DNA from: Candidatus Woesearchaeota archaeon
GTDB taxonomy: Archaea; Nanobdellota; Nanobdellia; Woesearchaeales; UBA10216
DNA length: 11,244 nt
Direction of reading: 5' to 3'
NCBI GenBank assembly: GCA_013331515.1
Contig: DUGG01000088.1
Location: 14,198-25,441 of the forward strand
The translations under genes and the position numbers were made by a program. Position 1 is the first letter of the stretch, and every line of letters starts with the position of its first letter. Shown one piece after another: positions 6,101 through 11,244 of the stretch. The notes below the pieces were generated by a model. That model saw only the letters and a list, made by a program, of their open reading frames with translations, did no database searches and was not told where the DNA came from.

Positions 6101-6750
6101 GGCAGGTTTTCCCGGGCGTTTTTGAGGAAGGCAGGAAGCTTTATACTGTTAACAGTTCCAGGGGCATGCAGTTGTTTGATGAAGACCTCATTGAGCTTGA
6201 CGGCAAGGAATACCGAAGATGGAACCCGCTCCGCAGCAAACTGGCTGCCGCAATAGTGAAAGGGCTGCCCCACTTGCCCATACAAAAGAATTTCAGAATC
6301 CTTTACCTGGGCGCTGCCCACGGCTACACACCCTCTTTTATTTCTGATATCGCCCCTGACGGCATTATTTTTGCTGTTGATTTTGCCCCAAGGGTTGTCC
6401 GTGACCTCGTATTTGCCGCTGAAAAACGGAAGAATCTTTTTCCGTTGCTTGCGAATGCAAACCATCCAGAGTCATACTGCAACATCACCGGGGCAGCTGA
6501 CATCGTCTACCAGGATGTCGCGCAGAGGAACCAGGTTGAAATTTTCATGAAAAACTGCAACGTGCTGCTCAAGCCCGGCGGCTTTGGCATGCTCGCGTTG
6601 AAGGCAAGGAGCGTGGACGTTATCCAGAATCCGCAGGGCATTTTTCTCGCGGCGAAAAAAGAGCTTGAGAAAAGGTTCACAGTCGTTGACTACCGCCTCT
6701 TGAGCCCGTTGCAGAAGGATCACGCGTTTTTTGTGTGTGAGAAAAGATGA
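6097..6750 (+). CDS. flpA: Fibrillarin-like rRNA/tRNA 2'-O-methyltransferase
   Basis: The SAM-dependent catalytic subunit of the C/D RNP. Family landmarks by residue: N-terminal strands VFPGVFEEGRKLYTVN (4-19), YRRWNPLRSKLAAAI (39-53), SAM loop ILYLGAAHGYTPSFISDI (68-85), FAVDFAPRVVRDL (92-104), ADIVYQDVAQ (134-143) and LALKARSVD (166-174) with the conserved lysine. SPLQKDHAFFV (203-213) follows near the end. The length of 217 is normal for archaeal fibrillarin. The SAM loop has His-Gly-Tyr where Ser-Gly-Thr is common, a modest deviation. Translation is coupled to nop5 through the ATGA overlap. A strong hairpin lies 21 bases after the stop. Confidence 0.95.
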   Translation: MRQVFPGVFEEGRKLYTVNSSRGMQLFDEDLIELDGKEYRRWNPLRSKLAAAIVKGLPHLPIQKNFRILYLGAAHGYTPSFISDIAPDGIIFAVDFAPRVVRDLVFAAEKRKNLFPLLANANHPESYCNITGAADIVYQDVAQRNQVEIFMKNCNVLLKPGGFGMLALKARSVDVIQNPQGIFLAAKKELEKRFTVVDYRLLSPLQKDHAFFVCEKR

Positions 6751-6771
6751 ACGCCGTTGAATGCGTGCATT

Positions 6772-6793
6772 CCGCTGGTGTTCTCACCAGCGG
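6772..6793 (+). terminator. Perfect 9-bp hairpin after flpA
   Basis: CCGCTGGTG (6772-6780), loop TTCT, then CACCAGCGG (6785-6793) form a perfect stem. GTGC (6765-6768) and GCAC (6798-6801) can extend it beyond an internal loop. No T-run follows, so it is more likely a 3'-end stabiliser or small-RNA element than an intrinsic terminator. The rest of the 111-base gap up to the convergent cupin gene shows nothing else clear. Confidence 0.45.
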
Positions 6794-6861
6794 GTTCGCA
6801 CACCAGCTTCATTAGAAAAGTTGTATTTGTTCAGGCGCGTGACAATGCAATAGCAGCCAAT

Positions 6862-7557
6862 TCAAGCGTCAGGACTCGGGGAATAAAGATTCAGGCCTTT
6901 AGAGGCCACGTCCGGGAATACTTCCCTGAACATGCCAGCGTAGTGGTGATCGTTCTTCGTGTTGTTTGAAGGGCTTGTCACGATTAAGGTAAGCGTGGGG
7001 CCTCCAAGAGCGATTACCGGGTGAATGTTCCCGAGGGGCACGGTCAGTCTATGGTTTGCGCGCCCGGTACCAAGGCGGGTCAGCACCTCTTTGCCAGTTG
7101 CCTGATTCTTGACCAGAACTAACGGCCAGCCATAAAGCGCATAATAAGTTTCAATGGTGTTGTAATGCCCGTGCACAGAAGTGTGCGAAACGGCATCGCC
7201 ACTAAACCTCACAGCTGGGTCAAGGTACTGGAGCAGAATCCCAAACTCATCGTTTCTGGCAACATATAGCGCATCAGAGTCTGGGGACCCGCGCTCAGGC
7301 AAGTGAAAATTAAGCTGTGAACTGACAACGGCGATCTCAAGCCCCCCAACTTTCCACGATGGATGCTGTGAGAGAACTTTCTGCAATGCAAATTCGGTTT
7401 TTTCCCTTTCCTGCTTTATGAACGCGGCAAGCACCACGTCAGTCCCTGGAGCACCTGCCCTGCTGTCAAGGCCGGCCGCTGTCAGCTTCGTACTGACGGA
7501 AAAAGCGCCTTCGTCATCCCTGCTTACAAGCACAAAACCAGATTTGACAACGGCCAT
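6862..7557 (-). CDS. Cupin-domain protein
   Basis: A 231-residue protein. The cupin core is explicit. Motif 1 has HGHYNTIE (H129, H131, E136) followed six residues later by G143, matching HxH-x4-E-x6-G. Motif 2 has PLGNIH (174-179), matching PxGxxH. The four expected metal ligands are therefore H129, H131, E136 and H179. The first ~120 residues are an unrecognised domain with an acid-and-beta-rich pattern (VLVSRDDEGAFSVSTKL, LEIAVVSSQLNF). Cupins range from sugar isomerases to dioxygenases and regulators, so no substrate can be named. ATG 7557 is preferred because a minus-strand A/T box lies 25-30 bases upstream. The frame is open back to 7653, but that would add a non-conserved N-terminus crossing the promoter. 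Confidence 0.75.
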   Translation of the reverse strand: MAVVKSGFVLVSRDDEGAFSVSTKLTAAGLDSRAGAPGTDVVLAAFIKQEREKTEFALQKVLSQHPSWKVGGLEIAVVSSQLNFHLPERGSPDSDALYVARNDEFGILLQYLDPAVRFSGDAVSHTSVHGHYNTIETYYALYGWPLVLVKNQATGKEVLTRLGTGRANHRLTVPLGNIHPVIALGGPTLTLIVTSPSNNTKNDHHYAGMFREVFPDVASKGLNLYSPSPDA

Positions 7558-7580
7558 CAGAAAACAGGGTAATGTGGAAG

Positions 7581-7590
7581 CTTTTTTAAG
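7581..7590 (-). promoter_or_regulatory. TATA-like box of the cupin gene
   Basis: On the minus strand CTTAAAAAAG lies about 28 bases upstream of ATG 7557, fitting a leaderless start. Confidence 0.45.
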
Positions 7591-7630
7591 GTTTTTGACT
7601 GGCGGGCGGTACAGACAAAAAAGCAAAGAA

Positions 7631-7640
7631 ATTAAAATAC
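7631..7640 (+). promoter_or_regulatory. TATA-like box of cysS
   Basis: ATTAAAATAC is centred about 29 bases before ATG 7665. There is no clear Shine-Dalgarno next to that ATG, so the cysS transcript is probably leaderless or nearly so. Confidence 0.55.
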
Positions 7641-7664
7641 GCTTAACAGCCAAAGGCTGGCAGC

Positions 7665-10458
7665 ATGGCGCTTAATTTCCATAACACCCTGACGCGGAAA
7701 AAGGAAGCGTTTAAGCCCATCAGGAAAGGTGCCGTGGGTATGTACAGTTGCGGGCCAAACAAGGTCACGCTAGCGTGATTTTGGGCATTCCGTCTACAAC
7801 TACCCTCACATCGGCAACTACCGGGCTTACGTATTCGTTGACCTGCTGAAGCGCTACCTTACTTACAAGGGCTATAAGGTTAAGCATGTGATGAATATTA
7901 CTGACGTTGATGACAAAACCATAAGGGACAGCCAGAAGGAAGGCGTCAGCCTGAAGGAGTTCACGGCAAGATACGAAAAGGCATTCTTTGAGGATTTGAA
8001 TACCCTTAACATCCTTCCATCTGATGTTTTTCCAAGGGCTACGGATTACATTGATGAGATGGTTGAAATCACAAAATCGCTGCTGAAAAAAAGCATTGCC
8101 TACAAGGGGGAAGACGGCTCAATTTACTACAACATCCACAAGTTCAAGGATTATGGCAGGCTTGCCAACATTGACATCAGCAAGCTTCAGGCTGGCGCAT
8201 CCGGCCGCGTCAAGAAGGACGAGTATGAAAAGGATGACGTGCAGGACTTCGCATTGTGGAAGGCCTGGGTGCCTGAAGACGGAAACAATTATTGGGAGCC
8301 TATTATAGAAGTCGACGTTACAGATGAGGAATATAAAAATATAATAGAGCAAGCCATTAGAAATAACGACAAGGAATTCCTTGAACTCAACAGAATTAGG
8401 ACAAAAAAGGCAAAAAATGGGCAATTTCCGTAAAGTTTGCGAAAAGATTGGAAGAATTTCGGAAAATGTCACTGGACACTGGACATCTGCTCGGCTAAGA
8501 TTTAATAACGACTTCCTTAACGATAATGATGAGATCCGGGCACACGCTGAGCTGCTAAATAATGATTTTCCCCTCTTCGAGGGCCGGCCTGACGGCCTAA
8601 AATCAATTACGCAGCTCAGCTCAACGTGCCCTACGCTCCGGAACGAGGAGATTTCCACAGCAAGCGCTGGAAATCTCACGCTAGATGAGTGTTCCGGAGG
8701 AACTAAAATGAGGAATTCATGCAATGGCGGTTGTGGAGAAATAGCTAGATTCAGAGGGTGGTGCAGCATAAAATGGAGATCGGGGAATAAATTTTGCACA
8801 GACTGCCCAAAAATAGAAGAAAGAAGGGCTAAAAATATTTCTTTATTTAAACTTCACGAGTCAAAGCTTGGATTGAATCCTATGCAGAATCCTGAGATTT
8901 GCAAGAAGAACCATTCAGCAGAGCGAAACAGAAAAGCATCTATAACTTTTAAAAAACTCGGGAAAAAAGGCTTATTGCCTCAACAACTAGAGTCTAATTA
9001 CTGCAGAGAAAGGAGATTACGAAGAATTAGAAAAGTTCTGAGGTGCTTAGCTTCTCAAAATAGTCTGCCACAACAGATAGAATCCCCTGAATTGAAAGCA
9101 AGGAGAAGATCACGTTTAAGCCATACTATGCTTGAATTAGCGAAACAGAAAAAATTACCCATGCAGAATATGACAAAAGCGGAACTGAAAGAATATGGCA
9201 GAAAAATGTCCATAGCATTAATGAAGGGTGTAGCTGAAGGCAGGGTTAAACCAAATTTAGGCGGCTTTAAAACACCATATCAAAGGCGTAATGGTGAATC
9301 ACTCATTCTTCGTTCTAGATGGGAAGCCGAAGTTGCTAAATTACTAGACAGTTTAAATGTCACATGGCAATATGAGCCGTTTTATGTAAAATATTTCAAC
9401 ACAGAAAAAAGATTGATGTCAAATACTTTGCCAGATTTTTATCTTCCGAAGCAAAACTTAATGATCGAGGTTAAGGGTGCTAGTATTTCCTTACCTAGCA
9501 CTAGGGATAAAATGCGATGGCTACATAAGCAGGGTTACAACGTTCTCCTTCTGGGCAGAAAAGAGATTAAGCTCATCCGAAGAAATGAAATAGATAAACT
9601 TACAAAAAAGATTTTCCAAGAGAGTGAAAAATTATGCCAAAAATTAAACTAAAACTCAAGGGCCGCCCTGGCTGGAGCATTGAGTGCTCTGCCATGTCCA
9701 TCAAGAACCTTGGCAAGACTTTTGACATCCATTGCGGCGGAATTGACCTGATTTTCCCGCACCACCAAAATGAGATTGCCCAATCCGAGGGCTGGACAGG
9801 GAAGAAGTTCGTCAATTACTGGCTCCATAACGAATGGTTGCTAGTCAACGGCCAAAAGATGTCAAAGTCGCTTGGAAACTTTTACACGTTAAGGGACATT
9901 CTGGCCAAAGGATACCCGGCTATTGCAGTCCGTTATCTGTTGCTGTCAACGCACTATCGCCAACAGCTAAACTTCACTTTTGAAGGCATAGATGCTGCAA
10001 AGGCTTCCATTAATCGCCTTAACGAGCTTATACTGAAGCTTCAGCATTTCTTGGGAAATACCAAAGAACGCTTAAAAATTGTAACGAATGAAGTCAAAGG
10101 CACTAGAATTGCCTTTGAACAGGCAATGGATGATGACTTAAATGTAAGCGAAGCATTAGCTGCTGTTTTTGAGTTAGCCAAACAGATTAACACATGGATT
10201 GATGATGAGGAAACTGTTGGAAAAAAATCCGCTTTAGAAGTTCTAGATTTTTTAAAAGAGGCAGACACTGTTTTTGGCGTAATGAATTTTTCAAGAAAGG
10301 AAAGGCTGCCAAGTGATATCACAAAGCTAATTGAGGAGAGAGCGCGCCTCAGGAAGGAGAAAAAATTCGCCGAAGCCGATAAAATCCGCGCTGACTTGCT
10401 CAGGAAAGGCATACAGATTGATGACACCCCCGAAGGGGTGAAGTGGAAAAAGGCATAG
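7665..10458 (+). CDS. cysS: Cysteinyl-tRNA synthetase, split by two inserts
   Basis: Class I synthetase charging tRNA-Cys. Proposed exons are 7665-7758, 7790-8427 and 9637-10458; together they give exactly 518 codons (517 residues) with no stop. Landmarks after joining: zinc Cys29 in YSCGP, then [14 protein letters not shown] with the HIGN motif (38-41). Next are ITDVDDKTI and FALWKAW, then [13 protein letters not shown] with Cys261, [12 protein letters not shown] (His286/287, Glu290), and KMSKS (318-322). It ends near [12 protein letters not shown]. It is longer than the usual ~460-480 residues, mainly because about 42 residues ([11 protein letters not shown] to NGQF) precede the second insert. 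I read these as exon from their codon-like composition and phase, but the 5' boundary of insert 2 is less certain than that of insert 1. Without splicing, translation stops at TGA 7776. Confidence 0.9.
7759..7789 (+). other. Candidate bulge-helix-bulge (tRNA-type) intron in cysS
   Basis: This 31-nt insert shifts the cysS frame and brings TGA at 7776-7778. The RNA folds as follows. The intron stem is CAAGGTCACG (7760-7769) with CGTGATTTTG (7774-7783), including two G-U pairs, and a CTAG loop. The 5' bulge is A7757 A7758 A7759. The central helix is GGCC (7753-7756) against GGCA (7784-7787), three pairs plus a G-A mismatch. The 3' bulge is T7788 T7789 C7790. The outer exon helix is G7752-C7791, C7751-G7792, G7750-T7793. 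Cutting between the second and third base of each 3-nt bulge, as archaeal tRNA-splicing endonuclease does, joins CCA-A to CC-GTC. That restores Gly-Pro-Thr-Val-Tyr, the conserved CysRS sequence, in frame. Protein-coding BHB introns are known mainly from cbf5 of Crenarchaeota. The structure is seen; splicing is inferred. Confidence 0.8.
8538..8699 (+). other. Nested RNA hairpins of the cysS insert
   Basis: Two structured arms. Arm A: GGGCAC (8538-8543) with GTGCCC (8626-8631), and inside it GCTGAGCTGC (8546-8555) with GCAGCTCAGC (8611-8620), a perfect 10-bp stem. Arm B: CTCCGGAAC (8636-8644) with GTTCCGGAG (8691-8699), and inside it GAGATTTCC (8648-8656) with GGAAATCTC (8669-8677), two perfect 9-bp stems. 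These are too long and too well nested to be chance. They probably form part of an intron RNA. Arm B ends in the endonuclease ribosome-binding site. Confidence 0.75.
8696..8700 (+). promoter_or_regulatory. Shine-Dalgarno of the endonuclease, inside a stem
   Basis: GGAGG lies 7 bases before ATG 8708 and fixes that ATG as the start in a frame that is open back to 8381. GGAG is the 3' end of the 9-bp stem 8636-8644/8691-8699, so ribosome access would need that stem to open. Confidence 0.65.
8708..9652 (+). CDS. PD-(D/E)xK homing-endonuclease-like protein
   Basis: A 314-residue intron-encoded protein. N-terminus: zinc-finger-like cysteines CNGGC (5, 9), Cys19 and CTDC (30, 33). Middle: tandem repeats of about 30 residues starting near 57, 90, 120 and 150, each opening (L/N)P-x-Q and rich in Arg/Lys, probably sequence-specific DNA-binding modules of the NUMOD type. 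C-terminus: nuclease domain with [13 protein letters not shown] (Glu206), YEPF, LPDFYLP (Asp243) and IEVKG (Glu254, Lys256), the PD-(D/E)xK active-site pattern seen in several phage and intron endonucleases. It would cut intron-less cysS alleles and drive homing. The start at ATG 8708 follows GGAGG. The gene is AT-richer than flanking cysS. The last five codons and the stop (9637-9652) read through the 3' exon in another frame, so the frame ends inside cysS. Confidence 0.8.
   Translation: MRNSCNGGCGEIARFRGWCSIKWRSGNKFCTDCPKIEERRAKNISLFKLHESKLGLNPMQNPEICKKNHSAERNRKASITFKKLGKKGLLPQQLESNYCRERRLRRIRKVLRCLASQNSLPQQIESPELKARRRSRLSHTMLELAKQKKLPMQNMTKAELKEYGRKMSIALMKGVAEGRVKPNLGGFKTPYQRRNGESLILRSRWEAEVAKLLDSLNVTWQYEPFYVKYFNTEKRLMSNTLPDFYLPKQNLMIEVKGASISLPSTRDKMRWLHKQGYNVLLLGRKEIKLIRRNEIDKLTKKIFQESEKLCQKLN
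8876..9244 (+). repeat. Four ~30-residue tandem repeats within the endonuclease
   Basis: Translated units begin at residues 57 ([11 protein letters not shown]), 90 ([11 protein letters not shown]), 120 ([11 protein letters not shown]) and 150 ([11 protein letters not shown]). The last three start exactly 30 residues apart. Each has P-x-Q, an acidic or Ser/Thr residue, then a basic helix. DNA identity between units is low, so the repeats are old and kept at protein level. Confidence 0.65.
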
Positions 10459-10470
10459 CGAAACAAAAAC

Positions 10471-10480
10471 ATTAATAAAC
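10471..10480 (+). promoter_or_regulatory. TATA-like box of the channel-like gene
   Basis: ATTAATAAAC lies 13 bases after the cysS stop and about 60 bases before the start codon, predicting a leader of about 40 bases. That leader carries GAGGTG (10524-10529), a strong Shine-Dalgarno 7 bases before TTG 10537. Confidence 0.5.
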
Positions 10481-10536
10481 ACCAGACTTTACTGCAGTGC
10501 TGAGGCAGGAAGAATAATAAAAGAGGTGTGCTATAC

Positions 10537-11043
10537 TTGAAGAAAGCGCTTTTTGCTTTAGCAGCGGTTCTTGCATTGGGAACAACCGGCTACCTGGCGA
10601 CAGAGGGCATGCGTCTTCCTGCCGCACTTTTGTCATCCGCGGCTGTGATGTCAATGGCTGCAATCCCGCAGCAGCTCAGCACGGCAGGGCAGGTCTTCAC
10701 GGTGGCTATGATTATCTCATCGCTGGCAGCGTGGGTTGCGCTTTTCGTCAGCTTCTTCACACCGCCTGCGAAGGAGCAGGAAGATGCGCTGACCGGGCTT
10801 TTCACAAGCCCAAGCGACGGGCTCATCATGAAAACGGCAAAAGTGAGCGGCAAAAGCGCAATTGCAGGTCTTACCAAGGCACAAATTCTTGAGAGGCATG
10901 GCGCAGTAGTTGTCGGGCTGAAGCACAATGGCGGCTTTGACATAAACCTGCCCATTACAGCCAGAGTCAGGGTCGGCTCTGAAGTGCTCCTGCTTGGAAC
11001 GCCAGCGACAATACTGGCAACAGAGAGGAAAAAGGGGAAGTAA
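10537..11043 (+). CDS. Two-TM potassium-channel-like protein with TrkA-C domain
   Basis: The start is set at TTG 10537 because GAGGTG lies 7 bases upstream; GTG 10528 overlaps that Shine-Dalgarno. The 168-residue product has TM1 (about 3-21) and a pore-helix-like segment (about 29-41). TM2 (about 51-74, QVFTVAMIISSLAAWVALFVSFF) follows, then a cytoplasmic TrkA-C/RCK_C-type domain (about 97-165: VVVGLKHNGGF, VRVGSEVLLLGTPATI). This is the order of small 2TM potassium channels, and STAGQVFTV matches the usual start of TM2. But the selectivity filter TVGYG/TVGFG is absent: MSMAAIPQQL stands there and the segment is about two residues short. The RCK NAD-binding half is also missing. It may bind a ligand without conducting K+, or act as a regulatory subunit. 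The call rests on pattern comparison only. Confidence 0.65.
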   Translation: MKKALFALAAVLALGTTGYLATEGMRLPAALLSSAAVMSMAAIPQQLSTAGQVFTVAMIISSLAAWVALFVSFFTPPAKEQEDALTGLFTSPSDGLIMKTAKVSGKSAIAGLTKAQILERHGAVVVGLKHNGGFDINLPITARVRVGSEVLLLGTPATILATERKKGK

Positions 11044-11049
11044 CCATTG

Positions 11050-11055
11050 TTTTTT
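11050..11055 (+). terminator. T-run after the channel-like gene
   Basis: TTTTTT seven bases after TAA 11041-11043. A run of T without a stem is the usual archaeal intrinsic terminator. Confidence 0.45.
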
Positions 11056-11082
11056 CGTTCTTTGAGAGGAAGCAGAAGTTAA

Positions 11083-11091
11083 CTTTTTAAG
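11083..11091 (+). promoter_or_regulatory. TATA-like box of the 11110 small ORF
   Basis: CTTTTTAAG centred about 23 bases before ATG 11110, close to leaderless spacing. It supports the small ORF being real. Confidence 0.45.
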
Positions 11092-11109
11092 CCCTTGCGC
11101 GTTCACCTG

Positions 11110-11232
11110 ATGCTTATGAGCCTTATTCAGCTTATTGATGTTATACAGGGAGTTGATAGGAAGCTTGCAGCCGGAGCGCAAAACATAGCTGGCAAGGCCA
11201 ACGAGTACTTCGGCATCACGAACTATAGATAA
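11110..11232 (+). CDS. Small ORF, 40 residues
   Basis: ATG 11110 to TAA 11230-11232 encodes MLMSLIQLIDVIQGVDRKLA followed by AGAQNIAGKANEYFGITNYR. The first 20 residues could form an amphipathic helix. A promoter-like box sits at leaderless distance and a T-run separates it from the gene before. I recognise no family. Since this genome appears to interrupt genes with introns, the stop could be an intron artefact and the gene might continue beyond the window edge; the available 12 bases cannot decide. Confidence 0.4.
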   Translation: MLMSLIQLIDVIQGVDRKLAAGAQNIAGKANEYFGITNYR

Positions 11233-11244
11233 TTCTGTTGGATA

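Larger units (their letters stand above)
8428..9636 (+). mobile_element. Candidate self-splicing intron with homing-endonuclease ORF
   Basis: A 1209-nt insert in cysS just before KGRPGW. Joining TTT 8427 to CCA 9637 restores the frame ([17 protein letters not shown]). The exon base before the insert is U and the insert's last base is G, as in group I introns. AATTT (8423-8427) can pair with GAATT (8454-8458), placing a U-G pair at the splice site as in a P1 helix, and TTGG (8448-8451) can pair with exon bases CCAA (P10-like). Strong hairpins fill 8538-8699. I could not thread a convincing P3-P7 core, so the class is unproven. A BHB fold was tested here and is poor. Because CC follows both junctions, the boundary can slide by up to two bases. 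There is no HN-C/S/T splice motif, so it is not an intein. Confidence 0.65.

Noticed and set aside
6757..6969. Plus-strand ORF after flpA
   Set aside because: Its first half encodes the post-flpA hairpin and its second half is antisense to the cupin gene. No Shine-Dalgarno or protein-like pattern.
8525..8592. C/D-box small RNA (ATGATGA ... CTGA ... CTGA)
   Set aside because: The C, D' and D matches exist, but the second guide would be about 22 nt, too long, and the boxes fall inside the strong intron stems.
8302..9636. Intein in CysRS
   Set aside because: The frame closes at TAA 8431-8433 and the endonuclease is in another frame. There is no Cys/Ser at the start and no His-Asn before a Cys/Ser/Thr at the end.
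8428..9636. Group II intron
   Set aside because: No domain V hairpin near the 3' end, no GTGYG-type 5' end, and no reverse transcriptase.
8415..9645. Second insert as a bulge-helix-bulge intron
   Set aside because: Tested at the three equivalent boundaries around 8427-8429/9636-9638. At best three central pairs form, with no intron stem and no exon helix, unlike the clean fold of the first insert.
10425..10440. Hairpin CACCCC-CGAA-GGGGTG as a terminator
   Set aside because: It lies inside the last codons of cysS and encodes the conserved DTPEG stretch. No T-run follows.
1..11244. CRISPR array, rRNA, insertion sequence
   Set aside because: No regularly spaced direct repeats, no rRNA-like sequence, and no transposase ORF or terminal inverted repeats were seen.

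Overview
The window looks archaeal. Several genes have a TATA-like box 25 to 30 bases upstream of the start codon and little or no leader. A Nop5 gene overlaps a fibrillarin gene, which is the protein core of archaeal C/D-box RNPs. One gene carries what looks like a tRNA-type bulge-helix-bulge (BHB) intron. Genes are tightly packed, several are unrecognisable, and the CysRS resembles those of uncultivated small-genome lineages. A DPANN-type archaeon is my best guess, but this is inference; no rRNA is present. TGA ends at least six genes here, so the code is standard.

Layout. 1-139: end of a membrane protein. 148-1036: a promoter, a short relic resembling the start of msrB, an unrecognised 121-residue gene, and an msrB gene with an in-frame TGA at codon 7. 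1059-1442: an unrecognised gene. 1443-1581: convergent 3' region with hairpins. 1582-2637 (minus): DHH phosphoesterase. 2793-3215: small winged-helix-like gene. 3224-3328: a dense run of inverted repeats, a candidate structured RNA or leader. 3360-4052: multi-pass membrane protein, converging with a ThiF/MoeB-like E1 enzyme (4032-5000, minus). A shared A/T box near 5023-5032 appears to drive that gene and the nop5-flpA operon (5054-6750). 6862-7557 (minus): cupin. 7665-10458: cysS in three pieces. 10537-11043: a potassium-channel-like protein without a recognisable selectivity filter. 11110-11232: a small ORF with its own promoter.

The outstanding feature is cysS. Its frame is broken just before the HIGN motif by 31 nt (7759-7789). 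The flanks and insert fold as a BHB splice site with 3-nt bulges. Cutting after the second base of each bulge restores the expected Gly-Pro-Thr-Val-Tyr. About 640 nt later a 1.2-kb insert (about 8428-9636) interrupts the gene just before the KGRPGW motif. This insert has strong RNA hairpins and a PD-(D/E)xK homing-endonuclease-like ORF with a zinc-finger-like N-terminus and tandem 30-residue repeats. Removing both inserts gives one continuous 517-residue CysRS, so an essential tRNA synthetase would depend on two RNA-processing events of apparently different type.
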